A stretch of DNA of 64,000 nucleotides from Favolaschia claudopus (Eukaryota; Basidiomycota; Agaricomycetes; Agaricales; Mycenaceae): assembly GCA_037176885.1 (NCBI GenBank), contig JAWWNJ010000057.1, positions 248,001 to 312,000 of the forward strand, written 5' to 3'. The notes under the pieces are model-generated. The model had not been told where the DNA came from. It did no database searches and saw only the letters and a list, made by a program, of their open reading frames with translations. A program made the translations under genes and the position numbers. This document shows, in pieces, positions 34,054 to 45,456 of this stretch. How positions within the stretch are numbered: position 1 is the stretch's first letter; each line of letters starts with the position of its first letter.

Positions 34054-34686
34054 ATGCCTGTCCGCCCGGTGCTTGAGCTGGAACCCGAGCGGGTCCAGCG
34101 CACTAATACACTCCTCTGTCGCCTCTGGAACGTCCCCTCCCTGCGCGCACACCAAGAACAGGCTGGCATTAACATGGTCAAGGGGATGCACACTGTTCTC
34201 GACGTCCCCACTGGCGGCGGCAAGACACTCGCATTTTGGTGGCCTTTGCTCTACTACTGGTCTCCTGAGAACGACCTTCCAAGCACCCGGAAGAATCTAT
34301 TGGTCATCAGCCCTCTGGTAGCTCTGATGGAGGAACAGGCAGCGGATCTCACCAAGCGCGGCATCCCAGCCGTTGCTCTCGTATCTCAAACATCCGAGCT
34401 CGAGCAGACGCTAAAGGTGCGTTAACAGTGTATGTTCTTTATGCTTAATAGCTTACCCAGTGCATAGGACTTTGGATTAAACAAATTTCGCGTTGCCTTT
34501 GTCTCACCTGAGCTTGCCGCAGGTAAAGCCTTCCACGAGCATGTCCTCAAGTCGGCGTCATTCCAGCAGAACAACATTGGCGTCTTTCAACTTCTTCTGC
34601 CTCCTGCCGTGCTTTTTGAAGCCCAGCTGCTCGCCACTCTGGTTCCTTCTCACCATTCCCCCTATCTCACAACTTTTTGTCTGTGA
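34054..34686 (+). CDS. Truncated RecQ-like ATP-dependent DNA helicase
   Basis: Seen: ATG at 34054 (MPVRPVLELEPERVQRTNTL), Walker A motif DVPTGGGKTLAFWW (a GGGKT loop) and motif Ia-like VISPLVALMEEQAADLTKRG. One GT-AG intron (34417-34467) follows. Then comes DFGLNKFRVAFVSPELAAG and NNIGVF, where intact RecQ relatives continue into the DEAH box. Here the sequence diverges (QLLLPPAVLFEAQLL) and stops at 34686 after about 193 residues. Walker B, motifs III-VI and the RQC domain are missing, so it cannot be an active helicase alone. It lies wholly between the inverted repeats and was probably captured by the element. Confidence 0.75.
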
Positions 34687-34949
34687 TCAAGCTATAGAAA
34701 AAAATTTTGCATCGACATGTAAAGGTAGCAAGCATATATGATTCGTCTTGCATCTCTGAACCGGCTATTTTCCGCCGCACATCCGCAAGAAATCGAAAAG
34801 ACAAGACAAATGTCTGCATTAGGAGTGCTTTGATGGCAGAAATGATGCCATGTATTGTGCTCGAACGCAAATGAAATTGAAAAATCTAAAAACATAGGAT
34901 TGTAGCGACTAGAAATCTGGTCATGTACATATAAAAATCATGTCCCTAC

Positions 34950-35060
34950 GATAAGTTTGAATTTTGGCCATTCGCGTTTTCGCGACTAAGTCAAAACAAC
35001 CTCGGCAATTTCCGCTCCACGCCAAAATCCTCGGATTATCTTCCAGTCGCTTTCGCCTGT
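34950..35060 (-). repeat. Right inverted repeat arm
   Basis: Inverted partner of 33769-33880. Just beyond it, near 35194-35220, the nine-base unit ATCTGCGACA/ATCTGAGA occurs three times in tandem. Confidence 0.85.
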
Positions 35061-35292
35061 TGGTGCTCGTGATCGATCACCAACCAACCTGGCGAAGTGG
35101 CTGTGTCGAGTCTAGTGCGGAGGCTACGATCCTGAGCTTGGCGGCAGAGTCACATGAACTCGAGCTCCGATGTGCAACGGTTCCGAAAAAACATCTGCGA
35201 CAATCTGCGACAATCTGAGAAACCAAAGTTATTATCCCGTGAATATACCAGACTAACATATTCTAAGCTGCTCTAATGTGCTCGCTCTACCT

Positions 35293-37246
35293 TTAATGAT
35301 AACCGTTCGTCCCATTCGTCCCGTTCACTCGTCCATTACCATTAACGTGTACTGGCTTCATGACGCACTCGATCACAGAGACATTCGCCCTCAACGCACG
35401 CACACCCTCGATGTGCATGCCTGCAGCCTCAATGATTTCTTCCCATTCTTCCTGTGAATTGGGTAATGTAATCAGCGACTCGAACTCGTATAAGAGGAAG
35501 ATGCAAAAAACTTGCCATGTATCGTTCAGCCGCGTTGAAAACACCCATCATGTGTACGCCGAGGGCCGAGTGCATCTTTGCGTTGACGCCGTAGTTCAAG
35601 GGAATGAAAGCGGGAGGCTCGAGCGGTCGATAATCTTTCAGGCCCCGGAAGTCATCGAGAGTGGAGCGGGGAGCGTGCGATGGGTCGAAGCCGAGCGGTG
35701 AGGGATGTATTCGATTATAAGGAATTTAGCCTATCGTTTCGTCGCGAATAAGTTGATGCGTGAAACAAGTCGAAGAACGAAGATTACCTCAGGGGGGGCT
35801 GCCGAAGCAGATTTTTTGAGAATCGTAACCTAGAAGCATGTCAAGAAAGGAAGGGACTCGCGTAAAAAATATAGCATACACAGTCGTCATTAGACCAATT
35901 GTGCCTATGCGATGCGGGAATATTAGCAAAGGTGACACGGTATAAAAAGTCCAACGCACAAGATGTATCGGAACATGTATACATCGGCTTTTCTATGTTG
36001 GGGTTGGAAGAAGTCGTGCGGCTCGACGATCAAACGGCCTTCCTTCTGTTGATCCAGATACTCGCGTTCGACATTCTTCTTGGTCATCCTTACGACCTCA
36101 GGCAGGTCTTGTATGATAAACTTGCTGTTCTTCAATCTAAAAGCACAATGATGAGCCATCGCATGTACAGTGGAAATGAGGAATGAGTATGTACGTACTC
36201 CTGTGACAGAAGCATCGAGAGATATCCATGTCCGCCACCGCAATCGACAAAGGTTTTCGAGTCCAGCGAAGCCCACGGATAGTCGTTGATCAAAGCCTTC
36301 TGAGAGGCAGCGCCCAGAGACTATGAAATACGAATGGTTAACCAGCGACGTTCTGAGAGGAGAAGAAAAAAGCCACGTACCCGCACAGACTTGGACCATT
36401 GCTCAAACTCCGCCGGGTGAGCCTTGAGATGATCGAAGAGGGAGAGCGAAGTGTTATGCGACAATTGGAACGCCGTTTTCTCGCGCGAAGTCGAGAATTT
36501 GCAATCGGGAAGGGTCATCATGTCCAGGAGGGACATAGCGACTCGAGGCTTTCCGGGAGTTCTAAGGCCAGACGATTTAAAATTGATATACTGAGAACAG
36601 AATAGACAGTGAAAGGAAACTCACCCGGTCCAAACCCGACCATTATGTTCCTTCCGCAACTCAAGGCCAGGACGCGCTAGCGAAAACACATTGTATTCAT
36701 GCTCGATGAGCCAGCCTTGAGTTGCCAGATAGCGGAGGACCGTAGCGACCTTGATAGGATGAAGATCGAGCCGTTTGGCGAGTTCCACAACAGAAAGCGC
36801 CGGTGATTCCGCGAGTATGTCGATCATACCGGTGCTGACGGCGATATTCATGCATGCCGTGTCGTAGACAGCGAACGATTGTTCCACGACTTTCTCATAC
36901 GGCACTTGCAGGAGATTGCGGAGTTGGCCCTGTGGATGGGAAACAGATTCAGATTCAATATATTATATATGCAGCGGGCGTAAGACTGACGATGCATCCT
37001 GTCAAACAAGGCGTTAAACCTGATATATCCTGCTGAAGCAGAAGAACAGGGCGAGTTCTTACCAAGAGCGAGTCGTCGTGCCTCGAAAATTCGCGGAGAG
37101 CTTAGATACGCCGGGTCATCCAATGGATGCTGTTCGGTGGCGGTCGAGGACAAAGGAGGTAGGTTCTGGGCAGAGAGCTCGTCGCGCAGGGCATCCAACG
37201 CGCAGTTGAGGGAGGCTTGCAGAGCGTCGAGTTCGTCCATCTTCAT
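35293..37246 (-). CDS. SAM-dependent O-methyltransferase (fungal class, secondary-metabolism type)
   Basis: Role: transfers a methyl group from S-adenosylmethionine to a hydroxyl of a small molecule; cytosolic. Seen: ATG at 37246 (MKMDELDALQASLNCALDAL). A winged-helix dimerisation part includes VVELAKRLDLHPIKVATVLR. The SAM-binding glycine loop is FVDCGGGHGYLS, followed by LKNSKFIIQDLPEVV. The catalytic-type His is in RYILHNWSNDDC, restored by a GTGCGT donor. The substrate-side C-terminus is MHSALGVHMMGVFNAAERYM. The last intron (35515-35452) starts GC instead of GT and leads to EEWEEIIEAAGMHIEGVRAL. The protein ends with an NGTNGTNGYH tail. At least seven exons; intact. The dioxygenase-like gene and the transporter nearby suggest a pathway role, which is inference. 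Confidence 0.88.
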
Positions 37247-39477
37247 GTTGGCTGGCTAGAATACAGAATACCGACAACCATGCTGCAGCTCTTGGTCGAT
37301 ATATAAACGCGTTGTTTTTTTCATCAGACTCTCCAACCGGTCGATTAGATTCTTCGAAAGCACGACGAACTGGCTCGATTCGGCGTTATACAACCAAGAG
37401 AAAGGTCCGGCACCGTCCCTCGTGAGATTCAATATAGAACGTGTGATCTACATATGACTTTCGTCCGCGTTTTGCCTGCCAGAAAGAGGAGACTTCGCAA
37501 CGCTTGGGTAATTACTTTCGGCAATGCCACGCCACGGCCCACAGAAGGAAGATCGCATCAGTTTGACACCTTGAAGAAGTCCGCACGCGGGCTAAGCGAG
37601 AAGAGCCCAACAGAAAAAAATTGGAACAATGTACAACCGAAGGAATCGGGATCTGAGGGGTCATCAACAAGTCATTGCAATGGGGCGGGACCGTCTGTCG
37701 GTAGACCCGGAAAGGATTACCCAACAACTGCAGCTGAATATAAATTGTCGAGTCGTCGCGATCTACTATAGGAGCTGCGAAGCAACGAGCACATGGCGGC
37801 CTCCACAAGTGGCAGGGTCGGTCAGTGGTGGGAGAGGCTTCCTTTCTGACGGTCGAGGGCCGGCGTTCCGAAGAGAGATCTAATCGCCCGAAAGCTGAGC
37901 TCAGGAGTATGTGGCCCGGTATTGCAACAATCAGTATAGAGTGGGCAAGCCAAGGCCAGGACTGAAACTCGGGAACCGAACCAATAGTCAAGAGAAATCG
38001 ACGGTCGTCCGACAAGCTCGAGGTAGAGGCGCGAATGATAGTGATCAGATCAGTGATCTTCGAGCTTCTTTGCTTTATGTAATGGCGATTATCTACATAC
38101 TCCGGCACGATAGAGCAGGATCTTCAAATTTGTGGCACCTGGAAATAGGCGCCAATGGTCTCGAAAATCTTACAATTCAAGAGACTCAGGACGGAGAGAA
38201 AAAAATAGATGTTCACACAATGTTAACTCGGACATCGAGCAATGCGGGACGCGCGGCGGAGTAGGCACGGAGACCAAAACAACTGACTGACTCGGAACTT
38301 GGAAGCGGAACGCTATTGTAGAAATGCGCCACACATCTGAGTCGAGTAGCAACTTGACGAAGGAATATTAGGGGCCCAAATTCGTATCCGTTGCCTCATC
38401 CAGTCCTTCCTTCCTTCCGCGATATGTTGAAAGTACGCCGATCGGATCCTGATACAAAGGTTGGAGCAATTCTGCATGCATGGGATGCTCGATCGAAAAT
38501 AAAGCCAATCCAGCTCGCCTCCCAATGTGAACCAGCCAACGAACGTCAGATGGATGCACGAATGTGACCGCCTGATGAAGAAATTGGAATGAAGGAGTTG
38601 GAGAAACGAAATCGTAGCAACAAGCAATTGCAAATGCATTTCTCCAGGAAACGCAGAGGGTAGCAGCTGATAGGAAGGTAGGTGGTGGCGTCTTCTTCTG
38701 CAACTGCAAGCGGGGATGATCTTTGTGGGGGAGAACGGAGAATCCATCCGACGGGAAGAAATCGCCCGTACATACGTAGTTGGATATTTTTCTTTCATCA
38801 AACACAAGCCTGAAAGCGGCTGATTGCTGCTGAACCACGCAAGCATGACCGACGAAGACACGAATGTGGTGTGAGGAGAAATCGATGAGGAGTTGGAAGG
38901 AGGACCATATCAGAAGACACATATATATGGTCACTAGTTCGAGTGCGGGGCGTTTCGAAAAGCGCACATAAGTAGAAAGATATGTATGCCAATGGGGAGG
39001 CAGATGAGATTAAATTCAATATGAAAAAGCAAGTACAATGAGCGACTTGGAAGCCTTCAACATGCCTTGAACAGTTGGACCAGGCAGTGCAAAGTTGCTG
39101 AACAAGAGAGAAAAGAACAAGAAAAGACGAGGAATCAAGGGGAGGTAGCCGATTCAGATATTCAGTTTATATTATTCGAGCTGCCAGCTTGTCGAAGTCG
39201 AGATGCGGTCGGAGGGTTGAACGAGATGGACGTTGGAGGCAAAGAAACCGTGGGAATCTGATCTGTCGTGTTAAGTGACAACTGGACGCTCTCAGTGGGA
39301 CGCTCCCGCCGTTAACGCGTTGACTCCGTCGTTGACACCCACCTTGCGTGAGGCTTGCAGTTACACTCCCTGATTCTCTCTAGTTCGAATGCACTGCTAT
39401 ACCGATGCAATATTACTCCAAACCTAAGGTACCTAGAAAGTAATCTAACCCAAAAATTAACGCGCTCGTACCATCCT
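37247..39477. other. Long stretch without a supported gene, two unrecognised minus-strand ORFs
   Basis: Minus-strand open frames of 198 codons (38108-37512) and 199 codons (38967-38368) exist. Neither has a recognisable motif, a clear ATG context or a splice partner. The second begins with a hydrophobic segment (ELVTIYMCLLIWSSFQLLID). They may be chance frames or remnants. The left end is the promoter of the methyltransferase gene. Confidence 0.4.
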
Positions 39478-41101
39478 CTATTTCGTCTGCATTAACCGCA
39501 CTGTAAGCTCCTTCTTCAAGTGTATGATCATGGCGTTTTCATCCGGCGCGATTTCCGTCGCTACGAGTGACTTCCCAGCCGTCATGTTTTGTCGTTCGGG
39601 CCGAGGAACGCCCTCGTAGTCAACCATCCGTCGCATGTGTCCCATCCTCCAGATCTGGCCCAAACGTTAGTCCATCTTCTCACTGAGAAAGAAAGACTTT
39701 GGACGACTCACCCGCAAATGTTTGACCATCGTCTCCAGCTCAGCTTCCACCTCCGCGTAGTTGTTGAGCTTGGCCACCTCCCGAATATCGTACTTGCGCA
39801 GTGTCTCGAGCCAAGCGCGTTCCGATCGAGGTAGATGAAGCGATTCAATTTCGGGAGTTGGAAATGGTCGGATCCCCAAGAACGAGTCGAGCGTCCGGAT
39901 AACCAAGGACTGTCCGCCCGACACGCCATCGATTCCGCCTAGGGCCCATCCATGCGGCCCTTGGACGTAGGCCATCCAGAGAGCTTTCGATACGTTGGCG
40001 TCGGTGAGGTGATCGAAGAAATATTTGAAGATGGCTTTGACATGCGAATTCGCTGACTTCAAAGCCAGGAGCGTTTTGGCCGAGTTCTCAGCGCCGATGC
40101 TCTCTATGGCCTCGACCATGAGATGGTAGACGGGCAGAGCCTGGACTTTCTGAGTTGAAGCACGCACATGGAAATAAATGATTAACTAACCCTGCGTTCC
40201 ATCTCCTCGAATAGGGTAGCATTCCAATGCTCGCTCCGTCCGTGCGTTTCCGACAAACCGACCGTGAAACTGTACTCCAACTCTTGTCGCTCGTTGAAGT
40301 TGTAGTAGATGTTGGAAGTCAGATTTCCGCCGGGCGAAGTGGTGTCGAAACGGCGCTGCAGAGCGAACCAGGGGATGTCCATGTGCTCTGGGAAGTCGAG
40401 ACTCGTCTCGTGCTGCGCCACTCGCACGACGGGGGAAACTCCCCATCTGGCAAATGTGAGTCCCGAATTTTGTCGTTCAAACCAAAGTTCACCAACCGGT
40501 ATGCATGCCGCATGTGGGCCATGCACGCAAAAAATCCCATCCAACCAGACGGACGCATGCAGTCGGGGTCGTTCACAGTTTCTCGAACTGCCGCCAAGTC
40601 CACATTAGTTTGCAATTCTGACAGCAGTGAAGCGCGAAGGTGTTGGATGCGAGCTGTGTTTTCGTCGTCGTCAAGCGAGGATTTCTCTGCCGGGATCAAG
40701 TGCGCTAGAGAGTTATAAACATGATGGTACGGCCGGAGACTCGTGGGCCAGGTGTCTACGAAGGAAGCTTTGGGCGGCCAGCTCCCGGCTCCTCCAATGG
40801 CGATCAGTTGGTCAAGACTTTCCCGAGCAGGAACTGTGGAAAGCATTTTTGCTGTCGACCCAGTCGCCAGGATGCGAAGAGGAGCTGCTGAACATTGCGT
40901 AGAGGCACGAACGTCGTCAATGATGGTAATGGCCATAGTCAAGCACTGCAGGCAAGAAAACTTTTGATTGGCGGTGAACTCTTCGCCAGTGTACCAGAGA
41001 GAGAAGGTCGCGTCGTTGTAGCGCGAATTTAAAGTTACAAATTGAAACTTCTCTTCGAAGCACACAATTTTACGCGGAACAATCCGCTTGGGTGCTTCCA
41101 T
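39478..41101 (-). CDS. Indoleamine 2,3-dioxygenase-like protein (tentative)
   Basis: Seen: ATG at 41101 (MEAPKRIVPRKIVCFEEKFQ). Introns near 40490-40440, 40195-40155 and 39712-39660 join MRHAYRWGVSPVVRVAQHET, DIPWFALQRRFDTTSPGGNL, QALPVYHLMVEAIESIGAEN and the last two exons. The segment GIDGVSGGQSLVIRTLDSFL-GIRPF matches in pattern the IDO segment around SAGQS...FD..LGI. The end, ELETMVKHLR-IWRMGHMRRM, matches in pattern the helix that holds the proximal heme His in IDO. Family knowledge: IDO-type enzymes open the indole ring of tryptophan using heme and O2. The N-terminal half is unlike animal IDO, so substrate and activity are open. It is about 470 residues and intact. It is divergent from the transporter at 41765 and shares a 660-bp promoter region with it. 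Confidence 0.6.
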
Positions 41102-41764
41102 AATTTTGCCACGCGAGCGAGATGGCATCTGCCAAAAACGGGCTTGCACTGGGCATCTCTTGGTTACCTCTGATTTTTTTCTCATTGCATTCACTGGCTC
41201 GTTTCCAGCTGGCTCAGATCAGTTCAAATACATACCGGTGTCTTCTCCATCATGCGATTTCCGGATCAGCAACCTTCCAGTGCTCCTTTGAATCTCATTC
41301 AGGTTCGGCGCGCCGAGGGATGCTCCGCAAATTTATCCGCAGGTTGGCCCGCTCAGTCAGGGTAGAGCTGTTTTACCGCGTTCTCAAAACGCATTTCCAT
41401 CGCGGACAAGATGAGCGAGTTGCCCGAGACATCACCACGTCCACGTCATTGGCCGATCATCCATCCACTTTCAACTTGAACGAAGTTCAATGTCGTTATT
41501 CAAAAATTGTTATGTTCCTTCACTTCTCCGTGATACCGTGATTGAGATTGACTCGTTCACACTGCCGAGGTGGCTGAATCAGGAGTCACAAACATGTGCT
41601 ACGAAATCTCGAAGGAGATCGGAGTTTCAAGAACATAATTCTCATTATGATTATGGAACTTCGCCGCTGCCGCAGAGACCTAGAATTACAAGTTTCTTTC
41701 TCCCACTTTTGTCACTCCTTCCCCCCTCGTTGAGACTCGCTCTCGCGAACCACACACTCGTTCA
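41102..41764. promoter_or_regulatory. Divergent intergenic promoter region
   Basis: 663 bases separate the start codons of the minus-strand dioxygenase-like gene and the plus-strand MFS gene. No coding frame with family features is present. The CT-rich run just before 41764 is typical of fungal core promoters. Shared control is inferred from position only. Confidence 0.45.
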
Positions 41765-43918
41765 ATGGCTGACCTCGAGCAAAACAAAGAGGCTCAAGAC
41801 CTCTCTTCGTCGTTCCTTGCACTTCCGCCGCTGCATATCAAACAGGGAGACTTGTCCTCGTCTTCTCTTCAACTTGCACTTCCCCAGCTGCACGACAAAG
41901 AGGCTTCGGAGCTCTCTGCATCTTCTCTTGGACTTCCCCAGCTGGAAAAAAATGCGGATGCGCCGTATCTTGATGGACCATGGAAAGCTTGGAGCACGGG
42001 TGCTTATAGTTACTCTCTGCTTGTCGCCGAACAGCTCATGACACTTGATAGTCGTTGGCACTTGCATCATACAATTCTATGTCGTTGGTGTGGTACGGGA
42101 TTCCACTTATGTTCCTCCCGAACAAGTCTAATTAATTCCTCAGATTACTGCGTTCGGCGTTTTCCAGGATTTCTACACCAGAGAGTTCCTGAGTAACTGC
42201 TCTGCATCAACCATTAGCTGGATTGGAGGCGTCACTTATTTCTTCGAATTGGCCTGTGCTGTCCGTCTATCATTCTTTCGTGTTATAATCGCGCTAACTC
42301 AAGTTATAGCCCATTGGCGGGAAATTGTGAGCTCTCAAGGATCGTCAAATCATCTTTCTCATAGTCCGTAGATACGACGCAGGCTATGGGCGGCACTCGA
42401 TCTGGTTCGGCTCGTTCCTCTCTATGCTGAGGTGCGTGCGCACTCTCTTTGCGCTGTCAAAATTTTTAACGCAATCCCCTGCAGCTTCTTTCTGTTATCT
42501 CTCGCCAAACCTCATCAGTACTATCAAGTACGTTGCTGACTTGAAACTCGGGAACATATCTGATTTTCTTAAAATCAGGTACTCTTGTCTCAAGGTGTGG
42601 CCATGGGAATCGGACTCATGCTTGTGTTCGGTCCATCTATGACACTGGTGTCGGAACACTTCAATAATCGCCGCGGCCTTGCAATGGTGACTTGAAGCGT
42701 TCCTACATTCATTCAAGTTCCTGTCCGCTTATTTTAATCTAGGGCATCGTGGCGGCCGCATCACCTCTAGGCGCTATCGTCTTCACAAGCGAGTTTCTCC
42801 AGCACTCCTCCCTCCAATTCATTTTGAACTCACACGTCTGTCTGTCTATCCAGTTGTCCTGAACAATCTTTTCCACTCGTCAATTGGCTTCACATGGGGC
42901 ATCCGTATCATGGGTTTCATGAGTCTCGGTTGTTTCGTTGTCGGAAACCTGTTAATCCGCGTCCCGAGAAAGACGGCGCCGCCCACCGATGCCGAGGACC
43001 CCGCATCGACCGCACCACCCGCCCCCATCTGGGATCTCTCTTACATTCTGATCCTGATCAGCGGATTCTTGTGGGCTCTTGGAGCGAACACGCCGAATTT
43101 CTACATGCAGCTCTACGCTGGCACAAAAGACATCAATCAGACTCTCGTTTTCAATTCTTTCGCTATTCTGAGCTTTGGGAGTATATTTGGTCGCATCCTT
43201 CCTGGGTGGATGGCTGATCGCTGGGGTGCTGTTAATGTTTTCATTCCATCCCTGATTGTCCTGAGTACTTTATCTGTTTCTTTCTCGAGCCTGGACTCGG
43301 CTTATCTATTTCTAGGCGGACTTTGCTTTGCCATGCTTGGGATCAACAACGCGGCTGGCCTCGTCATTTTCGCGCTTTTGTGAGTACCCTCATTCCTTCA
43401 TCCTATCTGCAGCATTTCACTGATGTGCTGTGTATTGCGCAGCTATGGATATTTCTTTGGCACCCGTAAGTTTCCCTGCTCGATTGCGAAATGGATTAAA
43501 TGATTCATCGTATCCCAAGTTATCTCGATATATCTACCTATGATTCGCGAGCTCACACCTGATGGGACGAACATGGGGTATGTGCTTGCGATTTCATGAC
43601 TGAATCGATCCACTAAAATGAGGATGTTAGACGTCGGATGGGTTACGCTCTTTCGCCTATCGGTCTTGGGTCTACTGTTGGTCCTCCTATGATTGGTGCC
43701 ATTCTCACCGACAAATTCGTCTGGTGGAAGCCGATCGTGGCTTCTGCGGTACGTGGTCTTGCCATTTACGAGAACGAACCCAACTTGCTACTTTTTGCTA
43801 GGTCATTGTGCTCTCGGCCGCTGTCTTCAACATCGCTGGACGGCAAGTGCATGTTTCACGGAAGAGAAAGGCTATGGCCGCCAGTCAAAACCAGCAGATC
43901 GTGACCGAGTCGAAATGA
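41765..43918 (+). CDS. MFS transporter, monocarboxylate-permease type
   Basis: Role: proton-linked import or export of small acids or metabolites across a membrane. Seen: ATG at 41765; three N-terminal repeats (LSSSFLALPPLH, LSSSSLQLALPQLH, LSASSLGLPQLE); then DGPWKAWST. The transmembrane region includes ITAFGVFQDFYTREFLSNCS, PIGGKLYDAGYGRHSIWFGS, GVAMGIGLMLVFGPSMTLVS and FNNRRGLAMGIVAAASPLGA. It continues with SIFGRILPGWMADRWG and RRMGYALSPIGLGSTVGPPM. The stop is at 43918. The MCT-type DFYTREFL and MADRWG motifs support the family. One intron (42789-42853) starts GC, and splicing it out yields IVFTIVLNNLFHSSIGFTWG in frame. About ten exons, intact. Confidence 0.87.
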
Positions 43919-44444
43919 GGCTCGCAGTCCTTTCTGCCAATCGAAATTTGACTCTTTCCGAACCCTTCGTCATCCGCCGATGCTGGCATAGAGACGCGTT
44001 CCTTACCCGTTGTACTACGTTCTTTTTGTGTAGCCTTAGATACTCATTCGCTGTCGTTCAGCCCACTCTTGCAGAGCCTGCTTATGTGTCATATTTGATC
44101 ACGCTGGTCCACTTCCCGCTCTTTGCGCTTCCGAGTGTTGTGCATCAGTATTGCAGTGGACTCCGTTCGACTCATCAGACGCACCACAAACTGTCCCGAA
44201 TTGCCCTCTCACCACGATCAACCCACTGCGACATCGAATTCGAAGCACTTGTAGAGAAGAGATATGAAACTGGCGTTCAAATGGTGTTGATCATCTGCAA
44301 CAGTCGACTGTGCCGCTTCTGATCCAGAAAACATGTATACCGTGAGGGACCAGGGTCAAGTACGAGATTTTGAACCAGCTCACCTTGAAATCCCCCCCTC
44401 CGTTCACCCAACTCGGTGCTCTCCTCTCATCCCTTCTGGCAGAA
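43919..44444. other. Intergenic, no gene supported
   Basis: 3' flank of the MFS gene. A continuing open frame (to 44322) is a shadow of the last exons. Possible promoter of the following F-box gene. Confidence 0.5.
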
Positions 44445-45338
44445 ATGGATATCCTGCCTCCTGAACTGTGGATGCACATCTTTGCTTTCTCCTGCACGGA
44501 CGGTGGCTTCACGGGCAGATCTTTGTCCGGCGTGTCGCGCGCCACCCACTATCTTTCGAAACCAGCGAAATATCAGTCTCTTTGCGTTGTCGGACGGGAC
44601 CAACTTTTCAAACTTCTGGTGGTCTTGTCTCGGTTACCGCCCAACGAACGAAGAATAAGATACCTTTTTATTGCCGGCTTCGACGATACGAAGGCTTTCG
44701 ATGGGAGAGCCATGGATCTTCCTGTCAATGCCGACGATATTCTGGGTCGAGTCTTGCGCCTCGTGGCCCCAAGTCTTGTCAGTCTTGATATCCACCGCAG
44801 GACAGTCTTGCGACAGCCTTCCGCTTTCGAAATCGACTTCCCTCTCCTAACAGACCTAACACTTCACGGGCCGTACCAGTCGCTACACCCTATCCGTCTT
44901 CGACCTGGCGCCGCCTCGTTTCCATCTCTGCGGAGAATAGATATACATCATTTCTCTCATCGTCCAGCACACTTCTTACAGCACATTGTGCTCGCAGCCC
45001 CGCGCCTGACCTGCTTACGGGTCCCTCAGTGCTCTTTCACGCCGTACGAAATACAGGTGGCTTTGGGCATTTTGCAGCCTGTGGCATCCGATTCGGAGGC
45101 TGTCTTTTTTCCGCCGAGTCTGGAGACGTTGCTCATAGACGCGGATTCTCTCATGGCTAGGATGGACGCATTTGAGGGCAACGCGCGAACGACACAATTT
45201 CTGAAGAAATATCAGAAAATCGCAGCCAGAGACAAAAGGGTGCGGGTGATGCAGGGTAGACGTGAATGGACGCCTGTTGCGGAGGCTCAGCAGCAATGGC
45301 TGCAGGATGTTGCTCGCTTGAGTATGCTGGAGTCGTGA
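44445..45338 (+). CDS. F-box protein (intronless)
   Basis: Seen: a single frame with the best start at ATG 44445, because MDILPPELWMHIFAFSCTDG opens directly with a canonical F-box (LPPELW..IF). SLSGVSRATHYLSKPAKYQS follows as the second F-box helix. Leucine-rich segments come after (LLTDLTLHGPYQSLHPIRLR, ASFPSLRRIDIHHF, APRLTCLRVPQCSF, PPSLETLLIDADSL). The protein is 297 residues and ends at 45338. An upstream in-frame start at 44370 would add 25 residues. Family role: substrate adaptor of SCF ubiquitin ligases; the target is unknown. Confidence 0.8.
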   Translation: MDILPPELWMHIFAFSCTDGGFTGRSLSGVSRATHYLSKPAKYQSLCVVGRDQLFKLLVVLSRLPPNERRIRYLFIAGFDDTKAFDGRAMDLPVNADDILGRVLRLVAPSLVSLDIHRRTVLRQPSAFEIDFPLLTDLTLHGPYQSLHPIRLRPGAASFPSLRRIDIHHFSHRPAHFLQHIVLAAPRLTCLRVPQCSFTPYEIQVALGILQPVASDSEAVFFPPSLETLLIDADSLMARMDAFEGNARTTQFLKKYQKIAARDKRVRVMQGRREWTPVAEAQQQWLQDVARLSMLES

Positions 45339-45456
45339 ATTTGGCATTTTTGTGAGTTTTTTCTTCGAAGCATCTTTTGTGTGTATTCATTTTAAGAGGG
45401 CGACGTACAGGACTACGATAAGACTGGATATGATTCAGAATATACTATCCCTTAGT

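Larger units (their letters stand above)
33690..35130. mobile_element. Inverted-repeat element carrying a helicase fragment
   Basis: Seen: about 33770-33880 and 34950-35060 are inverted copies over some 110 bases with few mismatches (core GAGGATTTTGGCGTGGAGCG and GCCGAGGTTGTTTTGACTTA). Weaker inverted similarity continues outward to about 33695 and 35125 (TAGACTCGA / TCGAGTCTA). Between the arms lies a plus-strand RecQ-type helicase N-terminal fragment. No transposase is present, so this is at most a non-autonomous DNA element. Target duplications were not identified. An alternative is an inverted duplication of unrelated origin. Confidence 0.65.

Noticed and set aside
37512..38967. Two minus-strand ORFs of about 200 codons as genes
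   Set aside because: No domain, signal, splice logic or conserved-looking sequence; long chance frames are common at this GC content.
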